Source: Hypoxylon rubiginosum (taxonomy: Eukaryota; Ascomycota; Sordariomycetes; Xylariales; Hypoxylaceae). From it: a DNA stretch of 64,000 nt. The notes under the pieces are model-generated. The model was given only the letters and a program-made list of their open reading frames with translations, was not told where the DNA came from and ran no database searches. A program made the translations under genes and the position numbers. Shown one piece after another: positions 10,949-21,144 of the stretch. Location: positions 620,001 through 684,000 of the forward strand of contig CADCXA010000037.1 in NCBI GenBank assembly GCA_902806565.1, in the 5' to 3' direction. How positions within the stretch are numbered: position 1 is the first letter of the stretch; the number at the start of each line of letters is the position of its first letter.

Positions 10949-12876
10949 TCATCGGCGGTAAACATCTCGCTCCCTGTCTCGGCCGACAGAGCGGCTGCGA
11001 CTGCGGGTCTGGCTCGCCCGGCTGCGGTCATCATAGTCTCTTTCACGGCGGTCCCAGTCATGTCGCCGGTCATCTCGATCGTCCCATCGTCGCCGGTCGT
11101 CTCGCGGCGGCCTATCTTCTCGCGGCGGTCTATCTTCTCGCGGTAGCCTATCCTCTCTGGGGGGCCTGTCCTCTCTAGGCGGCCTGTCTTCTCTAGGCGG
11201 TCTGTCTTCTCGTGGAGGCCTATCTTCTCTCGGCGGACGCTCATCACGTCCACCAGCACGATAGCTAGGAATGTAGGTATCGACATCGGGCCGATTACCC
11301 CCGCGAGTTCTAGGCGGTCGATCTCTATACGAGTCGTGATGCTCGGCAGGATTATCCCAACCATTTCCCGGGTATTCAGGCGGGGGCGGGCGCGGCGGCA
11401 ATCGGTGGTCGCCGTGAGGCTCACCTCGGGCCCAGGCAGGTCTGCGGCCACCCTCTTCGCCACCTCCTCGGTAGGGGCCCGCATGATGTTTCGGGTACCT
11501 GCCGTTCATCCGATTTCCATAGCCATCACCACTACCAAATCCCGCATTAGGACCCTCGAAAGCTCCGACACCAACAGTGCCACCCTTAGGGGCAGGTGGG
11601 AGAGCAGCCTTTCGATCATGGAACTTCCTACGGTCCAGTTCGTGGCTATCCTCAAACGTAGGGAGGTCTTCTGGTCTTGCGGGATAAGGCGCAGTCTTGA
11701 AGTAGGGATGCTCCAAGGCATCAATTGCGTTGATGCGACCTCGCCAATCTAGCGTTAGAAGTTCCTTTAAGAGAGAAATAGCGCTTGAGCCGTACTCTCG
11801 GAATCGTTGTGATAGAGTAGCCGGTCTCGAGCGGGGATTGATTGCTTCGGCACCCGGCAATTGCTTCCATCCTGGCATTGTTTGCTCTGTTGGTGATCCA
11901 ACTAGGTCGAAGATGATATCAAGCTGATGACTGTCGCTCTCGCCAGCTAAGATGGGCTTACCAACTAGCATTTCGCCGAAGACACAGCTTGTAAGGGTTA
12001 GCGAACGGTAATAGTCTTAGCGCAGTAGCTCATCAATCTTACCCAACACCCCACATGTCAATAGCAGTAGTGTACTTCTTCAGGTGTAACAAGAGCTCAG
12101 GAGGCCGATACCATCGAGTGACGACGAGACTCGTGTACTCCCTGCGACCGTCGCCGCCACCCTTTCCACGTTCCGGAACTGGACCGTCATAATGCCTGGC
12201 AAGTCCAAAATCGGCGATCTGGAGAATACCTTTGTTGTTGATGAGCAAGTTAGCCGCCTTCATATCTCGGTGGAGAATCTTGCTATCGTGTAGGTATCTC
12301 AGCCCCTCGAGGAGCTGAAGTAGGTAGCATTTGATCTGTGGTACGGTAAATTGAACCGAAGGATTGTCGAGAAGGCCAGATAAATCGTGGTCCATGTAAG
12401 GTGTGACCATGTACATGATGGGTCGCTTTCTCTTGTCGGCTTGGTGGGAGTCAGTCTATAAGAAACTCGTCGCGAAAGGTCAAGCATGACGCACTCATCT
12501 TGCTATGATGCTCGACGGCCATATCCTCAAGGCTCAAGACGTTTCTATGCGACAACAACTTGAGAAGCTTGATCTCACGAAGTGCTGTAATGGGGAATCC
12601 ATCTTTCTCATTGTGCATAATAATCTTCTTCAGAGCTACCAGCGACCCGTTCTTTCGTGATCTCGCTTTATGGACCTCGCTGGTAGGAAGTAGTTAGCAT
12701 CGTGACATGTAGCAAGTGGGTTCCGGAGTTGCTCACCCAAAGGTACCCTCGCCCAGTTTCCCTAAGAGGTCGTAGTCGCTAATCCTAGAGCATCCTAAGA
12801 AAAGGTCTTTGGGACGCTGGTGCTGGATTGCGAAAGATCGCGGCGAGGGAGCGTCGCTTCCGCTATTATGCGCCAT
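10949..12876 (-). CDS. BUR1: BUR1/SGV1-type cyclin-dependent kinase (CDK9 group)
   Basis: CTD/Spt5 kinase that supports RNA polymerase II elongation and histone methylation, in the nucleus, with a Bur2-type cyclin. Four exons, 12876-12737, 12679-12495, 12439-12043 and 11987-10949, give 586 residues. Kinase motifs: glycine loop GEGTFGEV (residues 43-50), VALKK, the cyclin-binding helix PITALREIK (PSTAIRE equivalent), [10 protein letters not shown] catalytic loop, IADFGLA, and the activation segment with [11 protein letters not shown]. The acceptor of intron 2 was chosen at CACCAAG (not the nearer TTATAG) because only that keeps the frame and yields the typical [22 protein letters not shown] order; the intron is then 55 nt. 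The C-terminal ~260 residues are low in complexity and rich in Arg/Asp/Pro, with eight PPRED-type repeats and an SR-like end. Divergent from the complex I gene. Confidence 0.93.
11111..11236 (-). repeat. Seven 18-bp coding repeats (RPPRED hexapeptide) in the BUR1 tail
   Basis: Seven contiguous 18-base units encode the hexapeptide RPPRED, with one L variant; an eighth RPPRDD-like unit adjoins at the 3' side of the gene. Units differ at several synonymous bases while the peptide is almost constant. Confidence 0.85.
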
Positions 12877-13586
12877 CTTCGAAAGTCCAAGTTCCAGGGC
12901 GGCGTAATTAATTTCGTAAGGCGAGGTGATGCTGCGACGTCGCTAGAATGATTCTCGTCTTATAGAAAGGACGTCGACAAAGTCGAGAGCTTATCGACAA
13001 ACTCTAGATCGCAAGCCAGCAATCAGCCAGTGTGCGAGTCAAGAGCACAAGCTTACGGAAAGCCTGATGGCATCGTGGGGATGGGGTTGAGTTGATGTTT
13101 GTTCATAAAAGTAAAGAATACATGTACGAAAAGAAGAAACACTCCAGATGAGTGAGGGAGCGAGGTACGTGATAGAAAGTAGAGAAAGACGCCGTTTGGC
13201 GCGCCATTCCAGTACGAACTACAAAGTACCGAGCATAGACCCACTTAATTCTCGGGATAAGAGCACGCGCCACATTCAGCCACATTCAGCCTCAAGGAGC
13301 ATCGGTAGTACGAAGTACGTACTCAGATACTGGAGCACAGACCATTGGCAAATTGTCATGTTCTTATTGGCTGCAAGACCCGTCGTGGGAAATCATCGGT
13401 TCTTGCGGCTCACCTCCGAGCTTCCTCTAATTGACCATCACGACAAACCAATCCCCCCCATTGAACAAGCTCACCTCCGTATCTACACCGAATCAACCCA
13501 TTGACTGCCAACCGTGTACGACTCCTCTTCAGCACGATAATCTACATCCTTTACAACACACTGACAATTGCCAGATTCGAGCAACA
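12877..13586. other. Shared divergent promoter of BUR1 and the complex I subunit gene
   Basis: 710 bases between two start codons pointing away from each other. It includes a doubled CACATTCAGC (about 13271-13290). The 5' UTR of NDUFB2 is C-rich (13440-13560). No gene seen. Confidence 0.6.
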
Positions 13587-13856
13587 ATGGCTAGCGGCCA
13601 CGGTCCGATTAAGCCTCATGTCCCCGGCATCTACAGATTTACTGCCACCGCTCTCGGTGCGAGCATGTGGTTCTTCGTAAGCCATTCTTAGCTCGATCCT
13701 CAATAATTTCCGAGTACTAATTTCTCGAATAGTTAATGTACCGCGCGAGGAAAGATGGTGATTGATCCCTCGAAATTCGAAATGACGAGGACATAACAAC
13801 TTACCCAGAACCTAGGACCCGCCCTGCTCGGCTGGAAGCACCCGTGGGATCACTAG
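13587..13856 (+). CDS. NADH:ubiquinone oxidoreductase small subunit (NDUFB2/AGGG type)
   Basis: Accessory subunit of mitochondrial complex I in the inner membrane. Three exons, 13587-13676, 13733-13757 (25 nt) and 13816-13856, encode only 51 residues, so the gene is easily missed. Splicing gives a basic/His start (MASGHGPIKPHVPG), one transmembrane helix (FTATALGASMWFFLMY) and the conserved C-terminal block RARKDGPALLGWKHPWDH. The last block matches the DGPxxxGWxHPW signature known from plant and animal NDUFB2. Introns are 56 and 58 nt with normal GT-AG ends. The gene is divergent from BUR1 and convergent with the methyltransferase gene, whose stop is 209 bases away. Confidence 0.88.
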
Positions 13857-14065
13857 ATTAGCAACAAAAATCGGAGGCGACGTATATTTTGTACCGACGA
13901 CACATTAGTCGGCAGACACGGTGGCTCAAGGATGCTAGGAAATGCACGAGAGCAATGGACCTTCAATAATTTGGAGGGGGGGTGATAGATGAGAGAGATC
14001 TCGCTGGTCGACCAGCCCTACAAACAAATGTATAAACATGCTACGGGCGTTTGCTATACTACGAA

Positions 14066-15305
14066 TCATTCCGGCTTCTCGAACAGATAGTGGGCAACCC
14101 CCCAAGTGTCCCCGCCCTCGTAGGCGAACAACTCCGAGCACGCCATATAGAAGATCTGCCACCTGTTGTACCACATGTTCGCGTTGCCTTCGCCGTACGT
14201 CTCTACCAGGTACGGCCATATCTGCTTCTTGTTCGCTATCATGTTGGAAAGCCAATGCTTGGACCAGGTCAGCACTACGACCAAGATTGACTGCTGCTGC
14301 TGCGTGAATCGCGGGAACTGGGGCTGTTAGGTAACTCACCTCGCACGTCTTCGAGTAGTGGTTTCCGTTTACCCACCACTGCTTCTCTATACGCAGGTCC
14401 TTCTGGAAATAGAGCAGCAGGTCTGCGGACGGCACTGTCCAAACCCCACCCAGTCAGTAAGCTTCTCAACGTAATGATATCTCTCTGCTCGAGACCGGTC
14501 TTTAAGTACGTACTTGTGCCGCCCGTGAAGAAATGCGTAGTCATCCAACCCTCCTCGTAATCGTACGGCGTATTCTTATGGGCGAAGATATGAACAAACA
14601 GCTTGCCCCCGGGCTTCAGCGCCCTCGAAATCTTGGCCATGAGCTGCTCGTAGTTCTTCATGTGCTCGAATAACTTTTCAAGTAGCTATTGTCAGCAACG
14701 TTCACCACCCAAAGTAAGTCGTTTCGTACCTCTATCGAGACCACCCGGTCGAAGCTCTGCTTCTTGAACTCGTAGTCGACCACGTTTCCCGTGATCACCG
14801 TCAGGTTCGACAGCCCCTTCTCCTTGGCCTTGGCGTCGATATACTCCTTCTGCGTGCGCGAGTTGGAAAACGCCGTGACCCGGCTCTTAGGAAACACCTC
14901 GGCGAAGTACAGCGCGCCGGAGCCCCACCCGCAACCCAGGTCCAGGATGCGCATGCCGTCCTGCAGGCCCGCGCGCTCGGCGTACAGCGCGAGCATGGCG
15001 ACCTCGGCCTGGGCGAGGGTCTCGCCGCCCTTCGGGTACAGGCTGGCCGAGTACTTCATGCGCGGGCCCAGCATGCCGACGAGCGCGCCGGTGGCCACCT
15101 CGTAGTGCTGCGCGTTGGCGGCCGCCGTCTCGACGGCGATGGGCCGCGCGCGCAGGAGCTCGAGGTACCGCATCTTGCGCTCGTAGTCGGCCGCCAGCGT
15201 CGACGACCGGATCTCGTCCAGCCGCTGCGCGAGCTGCCGCCGGATCCCGATCCGGATCACGGCGTGCGGGAGGTAGCCGCCGTCGAGGAGCCAGTCTGTT
15301 TGCAT
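14066..15305 (-). CDS. Cyclopropane-fatty-acid-synthase-like SAM-dependent methyltransferase
   Basis: Four exons, 15305-14730, 14673-14514, 14434-14340 and 14257-14066, encode 340 residues. SAM-binding motif I is [19 protein letters not shown] (around residue 127), followed by [31 protein letters not shown] and [26 protein letters not shown] after the third exon join is typical of the CFA/CMAS group, and the C-terminus [18 protein letters not shown] also fits. The family methylates lipids or amines; the eukaryotic branch includes plant coclaurine N-methyltransferase-like enzymes, so the substrate is open. The N-terminal domain is shorter than in bacterial CFA synthases. The start is uncertain: ATG at 15305 gives MQTDWLL, but an upstream ATG near 15404 could splice in to give MNIDWLL. 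Coding GC is much higher than in the flanks. Confidence 0.88.
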
Positions 15306-15965
15306 TTTGTTCACCGGTGAGTATTCATGTGGTTACTTCGTTAAGAATACTTATACAGCATATAACTAAACTCATAGGGTAAACAGGTACTTACCGATAT
15401 TCATGATGTGCTATTAATTTATTTCATATATTTCATGGGTATATGTAGGTATATAACAGAGGTTGTACAGACAAATCGTTGACGTCGACCAAGTCTAAAG
15501 TTACACGCATATTTAATGGGTACAGATGGCTCACCGTCTTGTGTCTCATGCATCATGCATGAGAGAAACCGAGCTCCCCTTGAAACAAGGCGGATGCAGA
15601 CGGGCAAAGTGGGGTGGATCTAATGCAAAAGCTCATCTTCAACTAGACCTAACTAGCTAACAAGATATACAAATATAAATTCTACTTACCTACCTACCTA
15701 GGAGGTAGGTATAGGATCACATCTATTAGAATCGAAGACCCTCTGGCACGGTAAAGACAATGGTTTTGTGCAGGTGATCCGGTTTCTATCATGTTGGACT
15801 AGTTTATGAAGATATCTCTATCCCGGACCCGCTCTCGAAAATAGCTTACGAGCTACCTCACGATATAGCAGAATGAAGCCAAACCATCACGGTAGAGATG
15901 GCTGCAAATGCATTGTACTCTCTCAACCGTACCAAATTATACAATGCCGCCAAGTGCCAGGCCCT
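15306..15965. other. Intergenic stretch between the methyltransferase and SAD1
   Basis: 660 AT-rich bases. It may contain a tiny upstream first exon of the methyltransferase near 15395-15404. A TACCTACCTACCTAGGAGGTAGGT near-palindrome lies at 15687-15710. No gene otherwise. Confidence 0.55.
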
Positions 15966-17603
15966 TTATATTTTCCGTTTACCCTTGAGGTCTCGCCTCC
16001 TTTCCCAGATCTGCAGATACGACTCGCCCAGGTACAACAGTTCCTTCTGGGTCTGCTCCACGAACAGATCCTGGCACACCACCCATTCGTCTCTTCCTTT
16101 GTCCTTGAGCTGCACTTTCCACGTCTTTCGCTCCTCACCCGAGTCGGCTACGTCCTCCTTGGCTCTCACCGCCTCGTGAGTGACGTTCGCTACCAGATCA
16201 TACCAGATCGGGTCCCCTGGTGGATGGTCCGCCGGACTCGGTTCGACGTAAGGCGATACGTCGAGACCTACACGCGCGTCGAAAGTGACGATTGTAGGGT
16301 TACGCTCCGATACGAATTTATTCGTGGAGAAGCGCTTGATGTGGAACATCAGATAAGGCGGTAATGGATGCATCAGTCGGTACCGTTTCCTCTGCGCCAA
16401 ATGTTCTTGTGCCTTCACACCGTCATATTTGGACAGAATAGTGGTGAGCGGAACTTGCGGAATGATGTTGCGCTCTAGCTCATCTTGGAAAAGGGGCGCC
16501 GGCGGCAGATCAAGCGTTAGCAGCAGGAAGCGATTGATATTTGCCTTGACTTCCGCCGCCTCCTCGAATCGCAAGCGGTCATTAGCATCAGCCTTAGCCG
16601 TAATAGCTTGCGACTCGACCTTTAGTTTCCCCTGGAATATCCGCTGTATGATACTGCTCCCTGGCTTCGTCTTGCTCCCACCCAGTCCTAGGTGCAGATT
16701 ATTAAGAAACCATGACAAGAAGTCGACGGGGTCGGACTGTGTTGTCAAGGTAAACTTCTTGTTGGACTTTAGCGATATCTCTTGCAACAGTTCGTGTGGC
16801 GACACGTGGTTCTTAAAAGCTCGAGGGTTCCATATCTTTCGGAATAGGATACCGCATCGCTTAACGAGTTCGATGCGCGCCGAGAGGTCTTCCAGCAAGA
16901 AAAAATTGCGAAGGGGGGTAACGTGAGATAGCGCCTGTACTACGACATTCAGGTAATCATTCTCCTTGATGTTGTTCATTCCCACGAACCCAGGCGTGTA
17001 TTCCTTGCCATCAATCGTCCACGCAACTCGAGCCTTGCGATCAAGCTCCATGACCTCCTGCTTGGTGTATCTCGGGTCGGATACGTATTTGATGTCATCC
17101 AGGGACTTGCTCTTAACTTCGTATCCTTCTGGTAATACATAGACTTTTTGCGTCTCCATGTTGATGAAGACATGGTGTCCGATTTCGAGCGAGTGGAAGT
17201 AGGCGTGCGATTTCGGTCCCCGGCCCTGGAAGTATTTGCCACAAACTAGACATGCGTAGACATTTATATTTGATAGGCTGATAGAGCAAAGCTTCTCGAA
17301 ATCAAAATCGAGGACATTGCGATCGATTGTGTCTAGATAAAGGTCGTCGTAGCCCTCGGTGGGCGCAGATTGTCGGATTGGGGCCTTCGAAGGCTCATCT
17401 TCGAATCCATCGTCTTCGTCTTCGACCTCGCTATGGTCAGGAGGCGCATTGTCGAGCTTCGCGTGTGAAAGGGATGCGCTGACTCCGTTCACGTCTGGAC
17501 CGGCATCCAATCGCGATCTCTTTGGCGCAGGCGAGTCGACACCGTGAACATCCTCCAAAGCTTCAGCAGCCTGTCTTTTAGGGGCCTTCTTCTTTCTTGG
17601 CAT
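15966..17603 (-). CDS. SAD1: SAD1/USP39, U4/U6.U5 tri-snRNP pseudo-deubiquitinase
   Basis: Splicing factor needed to bring or keep U4 snRNP in the tri-snRNP, in the nucleus. Intronless, 545 residues. The order is a Lys-rich N-terminus (PRKKKAPKR), an acidic linker, a UBP-type zinc finger at ~106-155 (C106, ACLVCGKYFQGRG, SHAYFHSLEIGHHVF), then a USP-like fold from ~206 to ~535. At the catalytic cysteine box the sequence is GMNNIKENDYLN: the Cys is replaced by Asp216, as in all SAD1/USP39 members, so no peptidase activity is expected. The end (QDLFVEQTQKELLYLGESYLQIWERRR) is family-typical. Length is normal. It is followed on the same strand by the methyltransferase, but each gene should have its own promoter. 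Confidence 0.95.
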   Translation of the reverse strand: MPRKKKAPKRQAAEALEDVHGVDSPAPKRSRLDAGPDVNGVSASLSHAKLDNAPPDHSEVEDEDDGFEDEPSKAPIRQSAPTEGYDDLYLDTIDRNVLDFDFEKLCSISLSNINVYACLVCGKYFQGRGPKSHAYFHSLEIGHHVFINMETQKVYVLPEGYEVKSKSLDDIKYVSDPRYTKQEVMELDRKARVAWTIDGKEYTPGFVGMNNIKENDYLNVVVQALSHVTPLRNFFLLEDLSARIELVKRCGILFRKIWNPRAFKNHVSPHELLQEISLKSNKKFTLTTQSDPVDFLSWFLNNLHLGLGGSKTKPGSSIIQRIFQGKLKVESQAITAKADANDRLRFEEAAEVKANINRFLLLTLDLPPAPLFQDELERNIIPQVPLTTILSKYDGVKAQEHLAQRKRYRLMHPLPPYLMFHIKRFSTNKFVSERNPTIVTFDARVGLDVSPYVEPSPADHPPGDPIWYDLVANVTHEAVRAKEDVADSGEERKTWKVQLKDKGRDEWVVCQDLFVEQTQKELLYLGESYLQIWERRRDLKGKRKI

Positions 17604-18164
17604 AATGACAAGTTGGAATTCCCTTCAAATGTTTTATATGTTAGCGGGTTAACCAAGTTTGTCGGTTTTCGGAGGCTGATGTTTGATTTGAGCAAGGCTG
17701 AAAAGAAAGAAAAAAGAAGTTGCAGTTGTATGCAAGCAGGCAAAGTTATGCAAATTGCAGTTTGAAGCTATCAAAGCTTAAATTTATTTGTTCTAGGTAC
17801 GTACCGCATTTTCGCCCCACCGAGTTCCAGACCATCGGCGCCTTTTACTATCATTCTTCTAACCTTGAACTAATTATGAACAAGTGCTCACTTCGAGGCG
17901 ATATATACGTTATATAATTAGAATTATAGGGAATTATAGGGAATTATAAGAGATTCGTTCTATGCATTTAGAATCTATTCATTGCGATCTCATATAAATT
18001 TACAAATTTACACAAATACTAAGTTTAACAGATCGCGGACACAGAGCCATTAGTCACATATGCGCCACATATCACGCTCGTGAATCACTTGTGATTACAA
18101 GTAGGTATTCTCTATTAAGGGTATCATTGTACTATCATAACTTCATATCGTGTCTGTTGTCATA
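17604..18164. other. Intergenic AT-rich stretch between SAD1 and ESS2
   Basis: 561 bases. Contains a threefold GAATTATAGG-type repeat around 17922-17950. It should hold the SAD1 promoter and the ESS2 3' UTR. No gene. Confidence 0.6.
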
Positions 18165-19496
18165 TCATTTCAACGCCTGCTTCAACTTAGAAGTCCTTCC
18201 CCTCATCGGTGTGCTCTCACCGAAAGGCGTTCTAGGTGTGTTCCCACCACTTCCTCCAATCTTACTCCAAAGCCGCTGAGCTGCCGGTGTCAGACCGCCT
18301 GTGACACGGGGACTGCTTGGAAATCTTGGAACCGGCGTCGTATCTACTCTCCCTGTCAAGCCGATCTTAGAAGACGTCCTCTTGGACTGGGAAATGCGGT
18401 CGACCATGCGATGATGAAGAGCCTCTCTCTTGCTCTGTTCTTTAATAATAAAAGGATTTGGGGTTGAATCACCCGGTCCAAGATCAATTTGTGGTGCTGG
18501 ACGCGGTTCGACCTCGGGCTCCTCGTCATCCACGAAGGCATAGCCATTGACTCTTGGCGTTTCGCTTCCTGCGGTAGTCGAGTTCAACGCGCTCGTACCT
18601 CGTTTCCCCGCAATGGCGTCCCTGACGGCAGAGAGTGATGGCGATGGCGGTATAGACTCGTTATCGCTAATTTTTGGTCCCGGCAATCTAGTATTCTCGT
18701 AATTGACACCCTTAGGAGCAGCTCGAGACTCGGCTTCCGCCCTTTGAATCATAGTCTCCATCGAATCCTCGACGCTCTCGGGGATGAACATCAGCGAGTT
18801 ATTTGGCAACGTCTTCCACGTGTCGGGCTGAGCAGGTCTCTCGTCGCGATCTTTTATGGCCAAACGGTCCCTCTCAAAGCCGTCGTCTGTCAAACTTCGC
18901 TTCTCCGCTACATCTGCTTCGATTTGTTTCTGCTTCAGCTGCATCTTAGATGGTAGCTTGTTCCCCGACCACAACCACGCGTATTTTTCAGCCTTTTTAG
19001 AATTCTGTTTGTCCAAAAGTTTATAAAAGCTCTCATTGTCCTCGCTCGTATATTTGGACTGGAAGGTGCCTAGACTCATATTTGTATCCACCTCGTCGTC
19101 CTCTTTCACGATCGAGGGAGCCGATTCGGAGGCCACGGATACCGGTGTATCCCCGACAAAGCTCCTAGGGGTCTGCGCGCCTGGTGCTAGTGATGTTCCC
19201 CTTCTTGATTTCCGACGTCCTGGAGTCATGACTTGTTGAAGGCGTCGGCTTGCGCTTGAGATCCATGCCGTGTCCTTGGACTCTATCGCATCGAGGTATT
19301 CTTGTTGCGTTTCGCTCTCTAAGAGACCGGGGAAGAAATCGCGCGCGATGATTTGCGACAAGGCATCGGTATAACTATCTTCGTCGAGGATTTTCTTTGG
19401 TCTCTTGATGCGCTTCGGAGGTGGCGGTGGGGGCATTAACTCCATATCATTTCTCTTGCGAACAAGAGATGTGGAAGTACTTGTGGCGTTATCCAT
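18165..19496 (-). CDS. ESS2 / DGCR14 family nuclear protein (spliceosome-associated)
   Basis: Intronless gene for 443 residues. The N-terminal signature PPPPPKRIKRPKKILDEDSYTDALSQIIARDFFPGL followed by a predicted helix (QQEYLDAIESKD) defines the Es2/DGCR14 family (S. pombe Bis1, human ESS2), which associates with late spliceosomes. Other family blocks are the LGTFQSKYTSEDNESFYKLLDKQN segment and KYAWLW, then a charged region, NNSLMFIPESVEDS, and GVNYENTRLP. The C-terminus carries the typical TPxxTPFGESTPMRGR motif near the end. Much of the rest is disordered. SAD1, another splicing factor, is the next gene on the same strand, but with 561 bases between them an operon-like link is not implied. 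Confidence 0.93.
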   Translation of the reverse strand: MDNATSTSTSLVRKRNDMELMPPPPPPKRIKRPKKILDEDSYTDALSQIIARDFFPGLLESETQQEYLDAIESKDTAWISSASRRLQQVMTPGRRKSRRGTSLAPGAQTPRSFVGDTPVSVASESAPSIVKEDDEVDTNMSLGTFQSKYTSEDNESFYKLLDKQNSKKAEKYAWLWSGNKLPSKMQLKQKQIEADVAEKRSLTDDGFERDRLAIKDRDERPAQPDTWKTLPNNSLMFIPESVEDSMETMIQRAEAESRAAPKGVNYENTRLPGPKISDNESIPPSPSLSAVRDAIAGKRGTSALNSTTAGSETPRVNGYAFVDDEEPEVEPRPAPQIDLGPGDSTPNPFIIKEQSKREALHHRMVDRISQSKRTSSKIGLTGRVDTTPVPRFPSSPRVTGGLTPAAQRLWSKIGGSGGNTPRTPFGESTPMRGRTSKLKQALK

Positions 19497-21144
19497 GTTC
19501 GTATATTTCTAATCGCTTCGTGGGGAGAGAGAAGCCGGTGTCGGGAAAGCTGCTTGTTTAGAGATGAGAAGATGACGAAGTGGCAGATAGTGGTAGGTGA
19601 CTCTTTGGCATTCGCGCTTAGCCGCTCCTATCGATAAGCCCAAGACCCACACACTTAAAAGTGCCAAAGTACTTGGACCCATATTATTTTTCTTCACTTA
19701 ATCCAGCCATCAATCTCAAGTTGAACTTGAAGCCCCTTAACTAACTTGAAGGTAAGTTATACCTATTATTCAATCAGTAAGAAGGTATGATGTATAAGTG
19801 GCGCATTAAACTGATAGGCTAATATTAGTCCTGTACCTATGTAAATCGTTTACAAGGAGCAAGCACCCAAGTCTTAATAGTAGTCCCTTAAACCCCCCTT
19901 TTCCGAGAATATTGTCACGACATGAACCAAGAGGCGCGGAAACAACGACTTCGTTGCACAAGGAGCTATGAACTGGTAATCACAAAGGATTACTGACTAT
20001 ATAGTCACTAAGGCTTTTTGTCCTTCTGACCCTGCCCCCCTATCTAGGCTAACAGGCCGAAAGGCTACAATCCTGACATGTGTTATGATCGAGAATACCT
20101 CTACCGGTATGCTGATAAAAGATGAAATTATAGCACGGCTCATTAAATCTACACTCCTTCTCGGGAACCGACAAGTTTCACGAGGCTCATATGTATCAGT
20201 CCGGTCTTTAAATAACATACATTTCATCAGGAAGTCCCCAACCTATCAGATCGAAATAACCGGCGACAATAAAAGGCAATCTGACTATGAAAAATCGTGT
20301 TCAATACGATTATACTGTCATCCAGGCGCTTAGAGCCTGTGAATCAAGTATCTGCTTTGGAACCTGTTTGACAGACATGTATCACCCTACCTAGGTAGGA
20401 ATGAGTGTGACGCATGAAAAGAACTAGGACTTATCAATCGTTTACTATAATGCCTCATGACTATCTCACGTTAAACACTCAATAGCCATGCCTAAACTTA
20501 AGTGACAAGACTCTCGCCACCAAGGACTACGAGTCTAGTTCGTCGTAGCATTGATTTGGTATGGCCCCAATCCCCGCTCACTGTCCCTTTCTCTTATGCG
20601 GGACAGGTAGGCATCCTTTATTCCTTGCCCTTCTCATCGGGATACGATTTGCCTTATGTTCATCATCTAGATATAGCTGTTAGTATCATATAGCAAGAAA
20701 AATGAGATTGTCGGTCGAAGTTTCCCATCGACATAACCTGTTCACCAAAAGACGACACACTCCAGCAGACTAGGAAAGGTTCTCGAACAGTCACGAAATC
20801 GCATATTGAAACACAGGTTTTAGGTCGCCCAATGGCCCTTTATTGTCCTAGTTATGTAAGAAAGAAAAGATATGTACAGAAGAATAATGGGTGATGTTAC
20901 ACTGAAGTCTAATGCTCTCAAAATGAAAAGATGAATGATGCTCAACCCCTGGGATCTGAAATGTTGGAAAGAAAATCCCCTTAGCTGATATGACCCTGAA
21001 CCTGACGAAATGGTTCAAATGACAACCTCTCCAATGCGTTTACCTCCTTTACTATGCATCCAAAAAGCTATTCCTAAATATCATCCATCGTATCCACATC
21101 ATCACACACGCGCGCGCGCACACACTCTATCCGGGAGGTGCGAC
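19497..21144. other. Intergenic stretch between ESS2 and the AA11 gene
   Basis: 1.65 kb with ESS2 promoter sequence at the left and AA11 3' UTR at the right. It contains a perfect 14-bp palindrome CCTACCTAGGTAGG at 20386-20399 and a CG/CA dinucleotide run at 21107-21126. No supported gene. Confidence 0.6.

Noticed and set aside
12440..12494. A 39-nt intron in BUR1 ending at TTATAG
   Set aside because: It breaks the reading frame and is below the usual minimum intron size; the acceptor 16 bases downstream restores frame and family sequence.
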